NCBI GenBank assembly: GCA_937922085.1
Contig: CAKZVD010000063.1
Coordinates: forward strand, 1 to 64,000
Length of the DNA stretch: 64,000 nt
Reading direction: 5' to 3'
From: an uncultured Tenacibaculum sp.
GTDB taxonomy: Bacteria; Bacteroidota; Bacteroidia; Flavobacteriales; Flavobacteriaceae
The notes under the pieces are model-generated. The model made no database searches, was not told the DNA's origin, and worked only from the letters and a program-made list of their open reading frames with translations. Of this stretch, positions 47,320-56,832 are shown piece by piece. The position numbers and the translations under genes were made by a program. The first letter of the stretch is position 1; every line of letters starts with the position of its first letter.

Positions 47320-48260
47320 TTTCATATATTAGATTACTGAAAATACTGGATTTTATGGAATTATTTAAAGGACAAAGCATTGTAGAGTTTGGTGCTCGCT
47401 TCAAATCAGACGAAAAATGCTTAGAATATCTAAGTCATTATAAATGGGGTACTGATTATAAATGTCGTAAATGTGGTCACAATAAATGTCAAGTTCGTTC
47501 AAATTACTCACGTACCTGTAATTTATGTAGCGATACAGAAAGTCCAACAGTGAACACTTTATTCCATAGAGTACGTTTCGGTATTCAAAAAGCCTTTTTT
47601 ATATGTTTTGAGATGTCGAATTCCACTAAAAGTATTTCTGCAAGTCAGATGGCTTTGCGTGTAGGTACAACAGAAAAAACAGCTAGGACTTTTATGCATA
47701 AAGTAAGAGAGGCAATGGCTTCTAGTGAAAATTTCCCTATGGATGGTTTAGTCCAAGTTGATGAATTTGTAGTAGGCGGACAAGAACAAGGTAAATTAGG
47801 TAGAAGTTATGATTCCAAAAAGAAGAAAGCTGTTACTGCGCTACAACTCACAGAAAAAGGAAAGATAAAACGAATCTATATTCAAAAAATCAGGGATTTT
47901 TCAGCACAATCATTACAATATATTTTTATAAAACATATTGACAAGCAAGCACAGGTAGTGACTGATAAGTGGAGAGGGTACAAACCTATTGCTAAAGCTT
48001 GGAATATAACTCAAAAAGAAAGTGATGGAGGTAAGAATTTTATAACTTTACATACTATGATACATCAAGTTAAATCTTGGATTAGGACTATATATTCTTG
48101 GGTGAGTGACTTTCATATACAAAGGTATTATGATGAGTTTTGCTATAGAATTAATAGATCACAAACTAAAGATACCAGATTCAACAACTTAATTAAAAGA
48201 ATGGTAAAGGCTGATAAAATAGATGTTCAAAAATTAGTATGTAGTTAATGACCTACCTCT
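47304..48260 (+). mobile_element. IS1595-like insertion sequence with 23-bp imperfect inverted ends
   Basis: The left end begins AGAGGTCAGT at 47304 and the right end, read in reverse, begins AGAGGTAGGT at 48260; 16 of the first 23 bases match. Five bases AAAGT occur on both outer sides (47299-47303 and 48261-48265), a likely target duplication, though IS1595 elements usually make 8-bp ones. The element is 957 bases and contains one transposase. It interrupts the end of the 46879 gene. Confidence 0.7.
47355..48248 (+). CDS. IS1595-family (ISXO2-like) transposase
   Basis: A 297-residue transposase with an N-terminal zinc-ribbon (CRKCGHNKC, CNLC) and a DDE-type catalytic domain: QVDEFVVGGQ, VVTDKWRGY and a C-terminal RYYDEFCYRIN region. 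This is the ISXO2-like layout of the IS1595 family. The frame is intact, so the element may still be active. It lies 35 bases inside the left end of the IS. Confidence 0.85.
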   Translation: MELFKGQSIVEFGARFKSDEKCLEYLSHYKWGTDYKCRKCGHNKCQVRSNYSRTCNLCSDTESPTVNTLFHRVRFGIQKAFFICFEMSNSTKSISASQMALRVGTTEKTARTFMHKVREAMASSENFPMDGLVQVDEFVVGGQEQGKLGRSYDSKKKKAVTALQLTEKGKIKRIYIQKIRDFSAQSLQYIFIKHIDKQAQVVTDKWRGYKPIAKAWNITQKESDGGKNFITLHTMIHQVKSWIRTIYSWVSDFHIQRYYDEFCYRINRSQTKDTRFNNLIKRMVKADKIDVQKLVCS

Positions 48261-48334
48261 AAAGTCTTTATAGTCATAATTGAAATTAGTTATATTTTGA
48301 TGATATATATAGTTTTGTTAGCAAACATTGAAAT

Positions 48335-49420
48335 ATGATACCTAAAACAGATAATCCAATTCTTATAGGAGCAATAGTTCCAATAACAAATCCAGGTTGG
48401 GTTGAGGCTGGTCGTCACCTATTGGCAGGTCTTGAATTTAGCGTTTCAGAATTGAATAATAAAGGAGGTATCAATGGAAGGCCTATTGAATTACTAGTTC
48501 GAGATAGTGCTGCTAATCCTCAAAAAGCTACAGATTTAGTTGATCAATTAATAGATTTAGGAGTAATAACCATTGTTGGTGAATACCATAGTGTTGTTGC
48601 TAAAGCTATAGCTAATAAAGCTGATGAACGAAATGTACCTTTTCTCTGTACATCAGCAGTTATAGATAATATAATTGAAAAGCCATCAAAATGGATTGCT
48701 CGACTTCCTCAAGTTCAATCGAAAGGCTGGAAAATTTATGCGGAATTTCTTACAAAAAGTAAACATACCAATATCGCTTTAGCTACATCTCCAAGTTCTT
48801 ATTGGAAAGCAGGTGTACACATTTTACATGAACATTTTAGTAAACAAGGTGGCTCTATTATTGAGTTTGACACACAATTAATTACTCCTACTGAGTTATG
48901 CGATAAACTTAATGACAATAATGTAACAGCTTTGCTTCTTCTTGTAGGATATCCAAACCCTGCTGTATCTTTAGTTAAAGCCATACGAAACGATTCTAAA
49001 CTTGAAAAAATTCTGATTGGAGCTCCTGCAGGACAACCTGAGTTCAACAATTGGATGAGTGAGTTACAGGCAAACGGTTCGGCAATTCCTTTTTTACGTT
49101 ATATGCCTGAAAAATTAAACTCGCTTGGACTTTATGTATTAGATAAAATACGTGAAAATTTAGGAGAAGAACCTTCTTTTGTAGCTTTAGAAGGTTATGA
49201 TGCTATTCATATTTTAGCAAACATTATGATTTTAAATGGAATCAATCGAAATAGCATTGCCAAATCTTGGTCACAAGTAACTACAAATGGAACACGTGGA
49301 AAAATTAAATTATCACAGAATTCAGAAATGAATGTATGGCAGTGGCAAGAAGCTCCAGTTCAAGTAGTCGATAGAGATCCTTTAAATAAAAATCAATTTA
49401 GGGTTCTATATGTGAAATAA
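48335..49420 (+). CDS. Orphan periplasmic-binding-type protein without signal peptide
   Basis: A 361-residue protein with the two-lobed Peripla_BP_6 (branched-chain amino acid receptor-like) fold: ILIGAIVPITNPGWVEAG, NNKGGINGRPIELLVRD, ITIVGEYHSVVAKAIA and VALEGYDAIHILAN. Unusually, it has no signal peptide and begins directly with the first strand, and no ABC transporter genes are near. It may act in the cytoplasm as a ligand sensor, or its signal peptide may have been lost. The gene starts about 75 bases after the IS. Confidence 0.8.
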   Translation: MIPKTDNPILIGAIVPITNPGWVEAGRHLLAGLEFSVSELNNKGGINGRPIELLVRDSAANPQKATDLVDQLIDLGVITIVGEYHSVVAKAIANKADERNVPFLCTSAVIDNIIEKPSKWIARLPQVQSKGWKIYAEFLTKSKHTNIALATSPSSYWKAGVHILHEHFSKQGGSIIEFDTQLITPTELCDKLNDNNVTALLLLVGYPNPAVSLVKAIRNDSKLEKILIGAPAGQPEFNNWMSELQANGSAIPFLRYMPEKLNSLGLYVLDKIRENLGEEPSFVALEGYDAIHILANIMILNGINRNSIAKSWSQVTTNGTRGKIKLSQNSEMNVWQWQEAPVQVVDRDPLNKNQFRVLYVK

Positions 49421-49557
49421 AATTAATGTGATTTTTTAGGTTTAGCCAAAATTTTTGTACCTATTTATAATCTCTCTTATTCTTATTTAAGTATTTTTAA
49501 ATCGACAAAAATGAAAACACAAAACCTTTGTCATTTATTCAAGCATTAATAAATACG

Positions 49558-50223
49558 ATGAGTTCTACCATAGGAATAATACCCACTGAAAACAACAAAA
49601 TTACTTTTGGAGAAATAATAAACTTATCTGAAAAATACATTAACTCTTCTCTTAATGTAATTCAACTAAAAGAAAGAACTAAACTTCAAGTAAATATTTT
49701 AAACTATGATGAAGTTAAAAATAAAGAATCTTATCTTGAAGTTAATTTAACAGATATATTTGAATGGAAAAAAAATCAATTTCCCATCTTTTCTATCAAA
49801 GGAATTTCTGGTGTTATAAAAACTGATTATGACATAATATTCGACTCCGAAACTACAGATGACCCTTGGTGGAAGTTAAATACATATAAAGATGGAACTA
49901 AGACTGTTCCTAATTTAGAAGATAAACTAGAGAAAGCAAAAAAAACAAACAAATCGTGGTTTTTACATCGTTCAGATGAAAAAGATAAAGTTATAAATGT
50001 CTGTTGTGCTATTATTAGTGCTTCTATTGCTGAATTAACCTCTGGTCTTATATCTTCTTCTGACCAAACATGGGGTTTTGGACAATATTTCATTGAAAAG
50101 GAAGAGTTTTTAAGGTTTTACCTTCAACCAGAAAAAAATATTACTCACTCTTTGAAATCAAAAAAATCTGTAATTAAATCAGGTTTTTGGTACAAACTAA
50201 AAAAACTATTTAATTTAAACTGA
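49558..50223 (+). CDS. Hypothetical protein
   Basis: The ORF track starts at a TTG (49528); ATG at 49558 is a likely start and gives 221 residues. No signal peptide or membrane segment. There is a mixed alpha/beta body with KKNQFPIFSIKGISGVI, a TTDDPWWKLNTY stretch and a cysteine-containing helix (INVCCAIISASIAEL). The basic C-terminus ends KLKKLFNLN. No family recognised. A short headless coding fragment follows immediately. Confidence 0.6.
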   Translation: MSSTIGIIPTENNKITFGEIINLSEKYINSSLNVIQLKERTKLQVNILNYDEVKNKESYLEVNLTDIFEWKKNQFPIFSIKGISGVIKTDYDIIFDSETTDDPWWKLNTYKDGTKTVPNLEDKLEKAKKTNKSWFLHRSDEKDKVINVCCAIISASIAELTSGLISSSDQTWGFGQYFIEKEEFLRFYLQPEKNITHSLKSKKSVIKSGFWYKLKKLFNLN

Positions 50224-50351
50224 ACCATTTTTTTCATATTTTAATAAAGTTTGACAAAAACAAAAATTATATAGGTACGCGTCTATCTGAAATTACTATT
50301 AAATTTGATACAATTGAATCTTTTAAAAATGTATATAATTACTTCAGGTAA
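50214..50351 (+). pseudogene. Headless coding fragment (about 45 codons)
   Basis: Overlapping the end of the previous gene in another frame is an open stretch without a start codon, ending in a stop at 50349-50351. Its composition (IGTRLSEITIKFDTIESFKN) reads like the C-terminus of a real protein. Probably a decayed gene. Confidence 0.4.
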
Positions 50352-50397
50352 AAACTAATCACCATATAACCAAAACCTTAGCAAATATTTAATAGTA

Positions 50398-51321
50398 ATG
50401 AATAAATTTTTATTAATTTTCTTAATTGTTGCAATATTTTTTAGTTGTACAAACAATACTACCTCATATTTCGATCAAGAACCTCCTTCTACAACTCCAA
50501 AATTATTTGCACCATCAATAGTTAATACTGACAATATTGAACTTAATGTAGTTTTTAATTATGATAATACAGAAATGTTCTTTTCAAGAATTGTAAACAA
50601 CAGCTTTGTTATTCACCATTCCGAATTAATTAATGGTAAATGGTCTAACATTGCACCTATTAAAATGTATAACGACAACATTTTAGTTTCAGTTGCTTGC
50701 GACCCTACAATTACCAAAGATGGAAAGACAATGTATTTTCTCGGTGTAGACCCTAAACACTATAAAAGTGATGTTACTCGAGAAGAACTTTACACTATAG
50801 CTCCAGATATTTATAAGAGTAAAAAAGTGAATGGTAAATGGGAATTAGCCTCTAAAGTGAATTTTTCAATTTCCACAGAATACATAGAAACCTATCCTGT
50901 TGTTACAGCCGATGGAAGTTTATACTTTCGTTCAAATAGGCCAAGTAATAAAGGAGGAATGAACACATATCGTGCTCAATATTTAGGAAATGAGAAATTT
51001 GCCTCCCCTATTATCATCAATACTAAAACAGAGAAAAAAGAATTGATAACTTATGTTTTTCCTGATGAACGATATGCGATAACCAATGGAAAAGGTAAAT
51101 TTCAAATAACGTTTAATAATAATGGAGAATGGACAAAACCAAAAGAAATACCATTAAACTATGAAAGTAATTGGCGCTATTATTGTCCATATATGTCTTC
51201 AGATGGAAAATATTTTATCTTTTCTAGAAAATATAATAATCCTTTAAAAAAAGGATGGATAGGTGTTGAAAAAGGAGAAGTTTATTGGGTAAATGCAGAT
51301 GTAATTTTCAATACAAAATAG
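50398..51321 (+). CDS. PD40/TolB-like beta-propeller lipoprotein
   Basis: A 307-residue lipoprotein (IFFSCTNNT, Cys near residue 17) with repeated propeller strands of the PD40/WD40-like type: GKTMYFLGVDPKHY, DGSLYFRSNRPSNKGGMNT and SSDGKYFIFSRKYNNP. Common in the accessory regions of Flavobacteriia, probably binding peptidoglycan or sensing. No partner genes. Start fits the lipoprotein signal directly. Confidence 0.8.
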   Translation: MNKFLLIFLIVAIFFSCTNNTTSYFDQEPPSTTPKLFAPSIVNTDNIELNVVFNYDNTEMFFSRIVNNSFVIHHSELINGKWSNIAPIKMYNDNILVSVACDPTITKDGKTMYFLGVDPKHYKSDVTREELYTIAPDIYKSKKVNGKWELASKVNFSISTEYIETYPVVTADGSLYFRSNRPSNKGGMNTYRAQYLGNEKFASPIIINTKTEKKELITYVFPDERYAITNGKGKFQITFNNNGEWTKPKEIPLNYESNWRYYCPYMSSDGKYFIFSRKYNNPLKKGWIGVEKGEVYWVNADVIFNTK

Positions 51322-51452
51322 AATAAAATATTCGCTAAGAATGTATATAAGTAATTAAAATTATGAATAAAAATAAGTGTAAAACTGAAAATTTAGAGAA
51401 TAGAAGTCCATTACTATTTACACACAAGAACGTTTTATTCATAAAAAATCGA

Positions 51453-52073
51453 ATGAAAATATTGAAACGAAAAATTCTGTTTTTTTTAATATTATTTATT
51501 TCAATTAACTCTTTTTCACAAAAGAAATTCAAAGTTAAGACTGAAGATAAATATGGAACTAAAAATCAATATTATCTTGTGGATAAAAAAGAAAATATAT
51601 TACAAAAATTAGACACTTCAAAGCATTACATTTTTTTCGCAGAAAATTCTTTGAAATATTTTGCTGTTTTTGGAATAAAAGGAAAAAAAGGTTGGTCAGC
51701 AATTGACTCAAATGAAAACATACTTTTTCAAGTATATAATTCAGTAAATGGAGAACCTTCACCTGACAGTCTAATAGAAAATAAAATCAGAATAATTAAT
51801 GAGAAAAATAAAATTGGTTTTGCAAATGAAAAAGGGGAAATAATAATAAAACCTCAATTTGAAATAGTTACTTCATTTAAGAATAACAAAGCAATATTTG
51901 GAAAAAAATGCAAAAAAAAATATTGGGAAAAGAAAAAACACAAAAATGATTGCAATCATTATTCAATTGAATGTTCTGAACACGGTTACATAAACGAAAA
52001 AGGAGTAATATTGAAATCTGGAAATTATATGTTTGAAGAAATAGCGAAAGAAATTAATTGGAAAAATGAATAA
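51453..52073 (+). CDS. WG-repeat secreted protein
   Basis: The ORF track starts at 51363, but ATG at 51453 begins a clean signal peptide (KRKILFFLILFISINSFS), giving 206 residues. Two or three WG-type repeats follow (GKKGWSAIDSNENILF, NKIGFANEKGEIIIKPQFE), which are short beta units found in surface proteins of Bacteroidota. The C-terminus is lysine-rich. Function unknown; the repeats suggest a binding role at the surface. Confidence 0.72.
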   Translation: MKILKRKILFFLILFISINSFSQKKFKVKTEDKYGTKNQYYLVDKKENILQKLDTSKHYIFFAENSLKYFAVFGIKGKKGWSAIDSNENILFQVYNSVNGEPSPDSLIENKIRIINEKNKIGFANEKGEIIIKPQFEIVTSFKNNKAIFGKKCKKKYWEKKKHKNDCNHYSIECSEHGYINEKGVILKSGNYMFEEIAKEINWKNE

Positions 52074-52449
52074 TATATAAAGACTTTTAACTTAGTAATA
52101 TAAAAAATCTAAATGAAGTATTTCTTTCAATCGTCTATAAAAATTATCTGTAAGTACCAGATCGCTTAATCGAAAACTATTAAATTACTTCTCTTGTTAT
52201 ATTTTAACGCTTTACATAGCTAAAAGTAAGAAATCAATTAAAAATTAACTCTTTTACAACCTTATTTTTTTGTTAACTTGTGCAACAGGCACAAAGTATA
52301 AAAATAATTGTTATTTTAGGCTTAATCAAAGGTAGTTGCACTTTTGTTACGTCTGATTTCCCTGCGGAAAACCCTCGCTTACAAAACCGTAATTATTCTT
52401 ATACATAAGCGTTAATCACAATTACTAAGACAAAAATCAATAAAATATA
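52074..52449. other. Intergenic region with a transposase remnant and a structured tail
   Basis: About 375 bases. The first part is IS remnant A (below). The second part contains a small dyad (TTTCCCTGCGGAAA-like) and CTTATACATAAG ahead of the next gene, but no ORF. Nothing else is recognised. Confidence 0.5.
52086..52300 (-). mobile_element. IS remnant A: 5' end of an IS1182-type element
   Basis: About 215 bases nearly identical to remnant C. Read on the minus strand, it starts with an end like GTGCCTGTTGCACAA, then carries the first codons of a transposase, SDLVLTDNFYRRLKEIL, before breaking off. A stop codon precedes the reading frame in this copy. The end next to the GTATAA at 52295-52300 is the element terminus. 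Confidence 0.65.
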
Positions 52450-53481
52450 ATGAAAAGAATCTATTTAATCAGTGCCTTATTGGTAATCACAACTTTGAAT
52501 TCATGTAAAAATGATAAAAAAGTGAATGAGAAACAATCTGAGAAAACTATTATCGAAGAAATTCCAACGACAAACAATAATGGAAAGGAAAAAGAGTCGA
52601 TAAGTAATAATGTGAAAAAGTTTTCTTGGAATAACATACCAGAGTCAACTGTTGATATTGGAGCTTATCCTTATATCACACCTCCGAAGGGAATGATAAT
52701 AGACAAAAATGAATCTGAGTCCTTTGAATTTGATAAACTTGAATTGTTTGACGGAAATTCCTTTTTTGTTATTGAAGGTAAGGTAGAGAGGATGAGTATT
52801 AAAATGGAAGGAGATAAAGAATGGCAACAATATTTATTTGAAAAAAGTATAAAAGAATATTTAAAAAACATAGGTGCAAAATTGGTTTTTGATGGGCAAA
52901 TACCCTATGAATTGACTCAAAAATGGGGTGCAAACCCAAATGCTATTTATAAATATATGCACGAATTTTATGCAGGTGATGTCGTAAATCATCCTATTAG
53001 TCTTTATCTCCTTAAAACATCAAATAAAAAAATAGGCTTTCAAGTTTCTTCAAATTCAAGAACAATAGGAGTAGTTGAAAATAAAGACTTTCAACAAACT
53101 ATAGAAAAAATAACAGCAGAAGCTATTATAAATGAGATAAACTCTAAAGGTTTTATTTCTTTATATATTAATTTCGATACTGGTAAATCAAGAATCAAAG
53201 CAGACTCATACGAAACAATTAGTGAAATTACTAAAATGTTAAAAGCAAATCCGAATTTAAAAATCAGTATTGAGGGACATACAGATAACGTAGGTGATGA
53301 AACTTTTAACATGAAACTCTCAAAAAACAGAGCTAAAACTGTTCTTATGTCACTTGTGGATGAAGGAATTGAAGAATCAAGATTAAAAAGTGAAGGATTT
53401 GGACAGACCAAACCTTTTGGAGATAATAAAACCGAAGAAGGTAAAGCACAAAATCGAAGAGTTGAATTAAGAAAAATATAA
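52450..53481 (+). CDS. OmpA-family lipoprotein
   Basis: A 343-residue lipoprotein (TTLNSCKND, Cys near residue 19) with an N-terminal domain of unknown type (about 70-210) and a C-terminal OmpA peptidoglycan-binding domain (about 235-343): INFDTGKSRIKADSYETISE, SIEGHTDNVGDETFNMKLS and AQNRRVELRKI. It anchors the outer membrane to peptidoglycan. It follows remnant A and precedes MITE-like element B. Confidence 0.85.
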   Translation: MKRIYLISALLVITTLNSCKNDKKVNEKQSEKTIIEEIPTTNNNGKEKESISNNVKKFSWNNIPESTVDIGAYPYITPPKGMIIDKNESESFEFDKLELFDGNSFFVIEGKVERMSIKMEGDKEWQQYLFEKSIKEYLKNIGAKLVFDGQIPYELTQKWGANPNAIYKYMHEFYAGDVVNHPISLYLLKTSNKKIGFQVSSNSRTIGVVENKDFQQTIEKITAEAIINEINSKGFISLYINFDTGKSRIKADSYETISEITKMLKANPNLKISIEGHTDNVGDETFNMKLSKNRAKTVLMSLVDEGIEESRLKSEGFGQTKPFGDNKTEEGKAQNRRVELRKI

Positions 53482-53493
53482 TTGAGTATAACA

Positions 53494-53640
53494 GTAGCTG
53501 TTGCATAACTAACTTTTTATAGGAATTCAAAAAAAAATTACAATATCAAAATTCAATAAGCATTCGTTTTTAGATAGATATAAATATTCAATGTTTGAAA
53601 TTTGGACAATAATCCTAATTTACATAGTTATGCAACAGCC
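53494..53640 (+). mobile_element. MITE-like element B
   Basis: A non-coding element of about 147 bases with imperfect inverted ends: left GTAGCTGTTGCATAACTAAC, right (reverse) GTGGCTGTTGCATAACTATG, 17 of 20 bases alike. AACA lies directly on both outer sides, a candidate 4-bp target duplication. Element D at 60707 is about 85 percent alike by eye. The ends resemble those of remnants A and C. Confidence 0.7.
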
Positions 53641-53743
53641 ACAACACGTATAAACGGCATTAAAAAGACCGTTTATATTAACTGTTATGAACAACAAATA
53701 ATATCTTAAAGAGAAGATAGTCGATTTTAATTATTTCTGTTTA

Positions 53744-54169
53744 ATTAAAATCATTCTTGTTTTATTTTTAATAAATAATTCGGCTTATTCTCAAAATAAA
53801 TCGACAAACAAAATAATAACAGGAAAAATGAATGTTCTAAAATTAGATATCAACAAAAAAGAAAATCTTAATAACTCATTATCATTACTATTAACAAGGT
53901 TTTCACATAAACCATCCCCCGAAATAGGGCAAGCCGAAAAAGCGACAGCACACCTGTCTCTTTTTCAAGACAATAATTATTATGAAATAATGCTTTCTGA
54001 GCATGAAATTGCAGGAACTCCAAAAAACGAAGATGGCATTTCTAATATTGAACGTTACGATTCATTAATTTGGAAAGAATACTTTATACAATTAAAAAAC
54101 ATTAGCTATGACAAGTCTATTGAAATCGCTATTTCAAAAAAAAAGACAATTAAAATGAAAAAATCATAA
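53744..54169 (+). pseudogene. Secreted protein that has lost its ATG start
   Basis: The track starts at 53828, but the frame continues upstream to a complete signal peptide (ILVLFLINNSAYSQ), showing that 53828 is internal. The codon that should start it is ATT (53744), followed by AAA ATC ATT as in a typical MKII start; no ATG, GTG or TTG occurs between it and the upstream stop. Either ATT is used, rarely, or the gene is inactivated by a point change. The mature domain (NYYEIMLSEHEIAGTPKNED) has no recognised family. Confidence 0.6.
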
Positions 54170-54211
54170 CACAAAATAAAAAATAATAAAACTATCATTA
54201 TATCATATAAA

Positions 54212-55912
54212 ATGATTCGTATTAAGCACAATATAATACTGTTTTTACTTTTAAACATACTAACTCTTAATGCTCAAAAAACGATGGATTATACAAAAGA
54301 AGAATTAAAAAAAAAAAGCAAAAAAGAGTTAATTCAGATAGCAAAAAACATATTAAAAGAAAAACATCCGGAAATCATTTTAAATCTAAACGATTTCGAC
54401 ATCAGAGTTTGGAATAATAAATTTGGTATTACAAAAGTTATTTTTAAAAGAGTTATACGTTATATTTCTAATGAAACTGAAGGTATTCACTATGATATAA
54501 CGGTAAGTCTAGATACAAAAGAAATTATCCCTTTTGATAATCAGGACATGCTGTTTTATATTTCTTCAAAGAAAGGAAATAAAGTTATTCAAAATTTAAA
54601 GAAAAAAAGATTGGTATCAAAAAATAATCAATCTGATATTGAATATACCATTACTGAAAATACAGAATATTACTTAATTTCTTGTTTCGATAATCTTTAT
54701 CATATAAATAAAAACTTAATTGCTAATAAAGAACACCCTTATTTAAGTAAAACTATTGTAAATAAAGAAACAGGAGAAATTATTTTTTTTAAAGGAATTA
54801 ACCCTTTTTACTTCCTTAATCAAATAACATTTGAGCACTATTACCACGAAAATTTATACGCAATTTTAAAAGGGGAAAATATATCAAATAATAAAATTAT
54901 TGAAATAGCTTCTTCAATTTTAAAAGAGAAATATCCAAGTTTAAAATTAAACCTCAATGATTATGAAATTGTAATTTTAGGCAATTATAAAGATCTTATT
55001 GTAAAATACAGACGCTTTATTAGGTTTAAAAAGAGTAATCAAAAAACGATTTTTGATCTTGCAGTTAATATAATTACTAAAGAAATATCTCCCTTAAACT
55101 CTTCTGAAAATTCATTTTATATTCCTTCTCTTTCAGACGAAAAAAATATTAGTATAATAGCGAACAAAATATCTCTTGATCGTAACCCTAATATAGAACA
55201 TACTATTTCTGAGAACGAAGATTATTTTTGGATTACAAGTATCTCTGAAGAATTTGTAAAACAATACTTTATTAACAAAAAGAATAATAAAATTATTTGG
55301 TTTAATGAATCTTATAACTTACCAATTGATAATCGCGAAGATCTATCACTACAGGAACGTTACAAAAGAAACAATCATTTTTTTGATATTAAATCAGAAA
55401 ACAATAAGCCATTAATAAATATGGCTTTAGCTATGCTAAAAGAAAAACAATTTATTCCAAATATCAATGATTATATTATAAAATCCAAAGCTAGTAAAAA
55501 TGAAGTTGATATTAATTTCACTAGCTTAGTTAAGTTTACTCCATTGAGACTCAAAGAAAAATCTAAACTTGTATATAATTTTAATGTTAGTTTAGTTGAT
55601 AAAAATATAAATCAAAAATCAACACAATTTTATATTCCTAATGAAAAAGACTCTATTATTATTGAATTAGTTAAAACCAAATTAACAGAATATATCAAAG
55701 ACTTTGGAACAACATATTATCCAATAGAAATTATTGAAGAAAAAGACTTTTTTATTATAAAAACTTCAGATACATTTTATTTAAGAAAAGGTATTATAAA
55801 ACATTATCAAATTGATAAAAAAACAAAAAAAATAGAAGTAATTTCATCACCTTCTTATTTCTACCCAACCCCAGCTAGTGAACCTATTCCTTTTAAAGAG
55901 ATTAAACATTAA
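54212..55912 (+). CDS. Secreted protein with three tandem domains of unknown type
   Basis: A 566-residue protein with a signal peptide (to about residue 21, ending LTLNAQ) and three successive copies of a domain of roughly 175 residues. Each begins with a helix and a strand pattern such as IQIAKNILKEKHPEIILNLN, IEIASSILKEKYPSLKLNLN and INMALAMLKEKQFIPNIN, and ends with a FYIPS-type motif. The domain pattern, alpha then beta meander, resembles PepSY-like or cystatin-like units by eye only. No known family named. Likely surface or periplasmic. Confidence 0.7.
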   Translation: MIRIKHNIILFLLLNILTLNAQKTMDYTKEELKKKSKKELIQIAKNILKEKHPEIILNLNDFDIRVWNNKFGITKVIFKRVIRYISNETEGIHYDITVSLDTKEIIPFDNQDMLFYISSKKGNKVIQNLKKKRLVSKNNQSDIEYTITENTEYYLISCFDNLYHINKNLIANKEHPYLSKTIVNKETGEIIFFKGINPFYFLNQITFEHYYHENLYAILKGENISNNKIIEIASSILKEKYPSLKLNLNDYEIVILGNYKDLIVKYRRFIRFKKSNQKTIFDLAVNIITKEISPLNSSENSFYIPSLSDEKNISIIANKISLDRNPNIEHTISENEDYFWITSISEEFVKQYFINKKNNKIIWFNESYNLPIDNREDLSLQERYKRNNHFFDIKSENNKPLINMALAMLKEKQFIPNINDYIIKSKASKNEVDINFTSLVKFTPLRLKEKSKLVYNFNVSLVDKNINQKSTQFYIPNEKDSIIIELVKTKLTEYIKDFGTTYYPIEIIEEKDFFIIKTSDTFYLRKGIIKHYQIDKKTKKIEVISSPSYFYPTPASEPIPFKEIKH

Positions 55913-56374
55913 ATATGAGTTCACAGTAAAGACAGAATTAGATTTTTTTGATACAATAATTAAAATCGAGTTTTTATATACCTAAAGATGGAAAAGATCA
56001 AAAATACTATTGCTAACAAAGGTAACCGTCGTACAACCCTATAATTTAATGAAAAACGATTTCAAATCCCCCTTTTTAAGAGGCTTATTTTATAACTGTA
56101 AACTATTTTTAAGGTAGACTACCTTAAAGAATACTATTCAAAGGCTTTGAACTTAGTAATATAAAAAATCTAAATGAAGTATTTCTTTCAATCGTCTATA
56201 AAAATTATCTGTAAGTACCAGATCGCTTAATCGAAAACTATTAAATAACTTCTCTTGGTATATTTTAACGCTTTACATAGCTAAAAATAAGAAATCAATT
56301 AAAAATTAACAATAATCACATCTTATTTGTTTGTCTGTTGTGCAACAGACACATTGTATAACATTGGAGAACAA
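55913..56374. other. Intergenic region with remnant C
   Basis: About 460 bases between two convergent genes. The first 230 bases show short dyads (AAGGTAGACTACCTT is a perfect small inverted repeat) and no ORF. The rest is IS remnant C. Confidence 0.5.
56146..56360 (-). mobile_element. IS remnant C: 5' end of an IS1182-type element
   Basis: Matches remnant A over about 170 bases with only a few changes. Read on the minus strand it starts GTGTCTGTTGCACAAC, contains a palindrome TCTGTTG-TG-CAACAGA, and carries an open frame EKLFNSFRLSDLVLTDNFYR reaching RRLKEILHLDFLYY and then a stop. The end lies next to ATTGTATAA. Confidence 0.7.
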
Positions 56375-56800
56375 CTATCCGAATTGAATCAACATTGAAC
56401 TATAATTATTCTGAACAATATCAATAATCATTGATTTATCACTCTCAAGACCATCAATTAAATCTATATCATTAAACTCTCTCAGGTTATTATTACCCCA
56501 CAAAGTGAATTCGATAATTATTGGAGCTAAACCAATACCCTTTTTTGTAAGCAAGTAAATATTCTCTTTTTTATTTTCAGGAAGTTTTCTCTTTGTAATT
56601 AATTTATAAGATTCTAACAATTTAAGTCTAGCTGACAAAATACTTGGAGCAATTTTTTCATCTGAATCTGATATTTCTTTGAATGTTCTTTTATGTTTAA
56701 TTATCATATCTCGGATAATTAACAAAGACCACTTATCGCCAACAATATCTAATGTTGAAGCGATTGGACAACTCGAACGAAATTTATTATTCATTTTCAT
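56375..56800 (-). CDS. HxlR-family transcriptional regulator
   Basis: A 141-residue winged-helix regulator with the family signature CPIASTLDIVGDKWSLLIIRD, including the N-terminal cysteine that often senses reactive electrophiles or oxidants. It is divergent from the membrane-protein gene at 56882. The gap between them contains a long perfect palindrome that is almost surely its operator, so it probably represses itself and its neighbour. Confidence 0.9.
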   Translation of the reverse strand: MKMNNKFRSSCPIASTLDIVGDKWSLLIIRDMIIKHKRTFKEISDSDEKIAPSILSARLKLLESYKLITKRKLPENKKENIYLLTKKGIGLAPIIIEFTLWGNNNLREFNDIDLIDGLESDKSMIIDIVQNNYSSMLIQFG

Positions 56801-56803
56801 TTA

Positions 56804-56832
56804 ATTATTACTATCGTTTCGATAGTAATAAT
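56804..56832. promoter_or_regulatory. Perfect 29-base palindrome, likely HxlR operator
   Basis: Two 13-base arms (ATTATTACTATCG and its exact complement) flank TTT, between the divergent HxlR and membrane-protein genes. A second half-site, CTATCGAATAG, follows nearby at about 56841. The position and divergence fit an autoregulatory operator. Confidence 0.75.
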
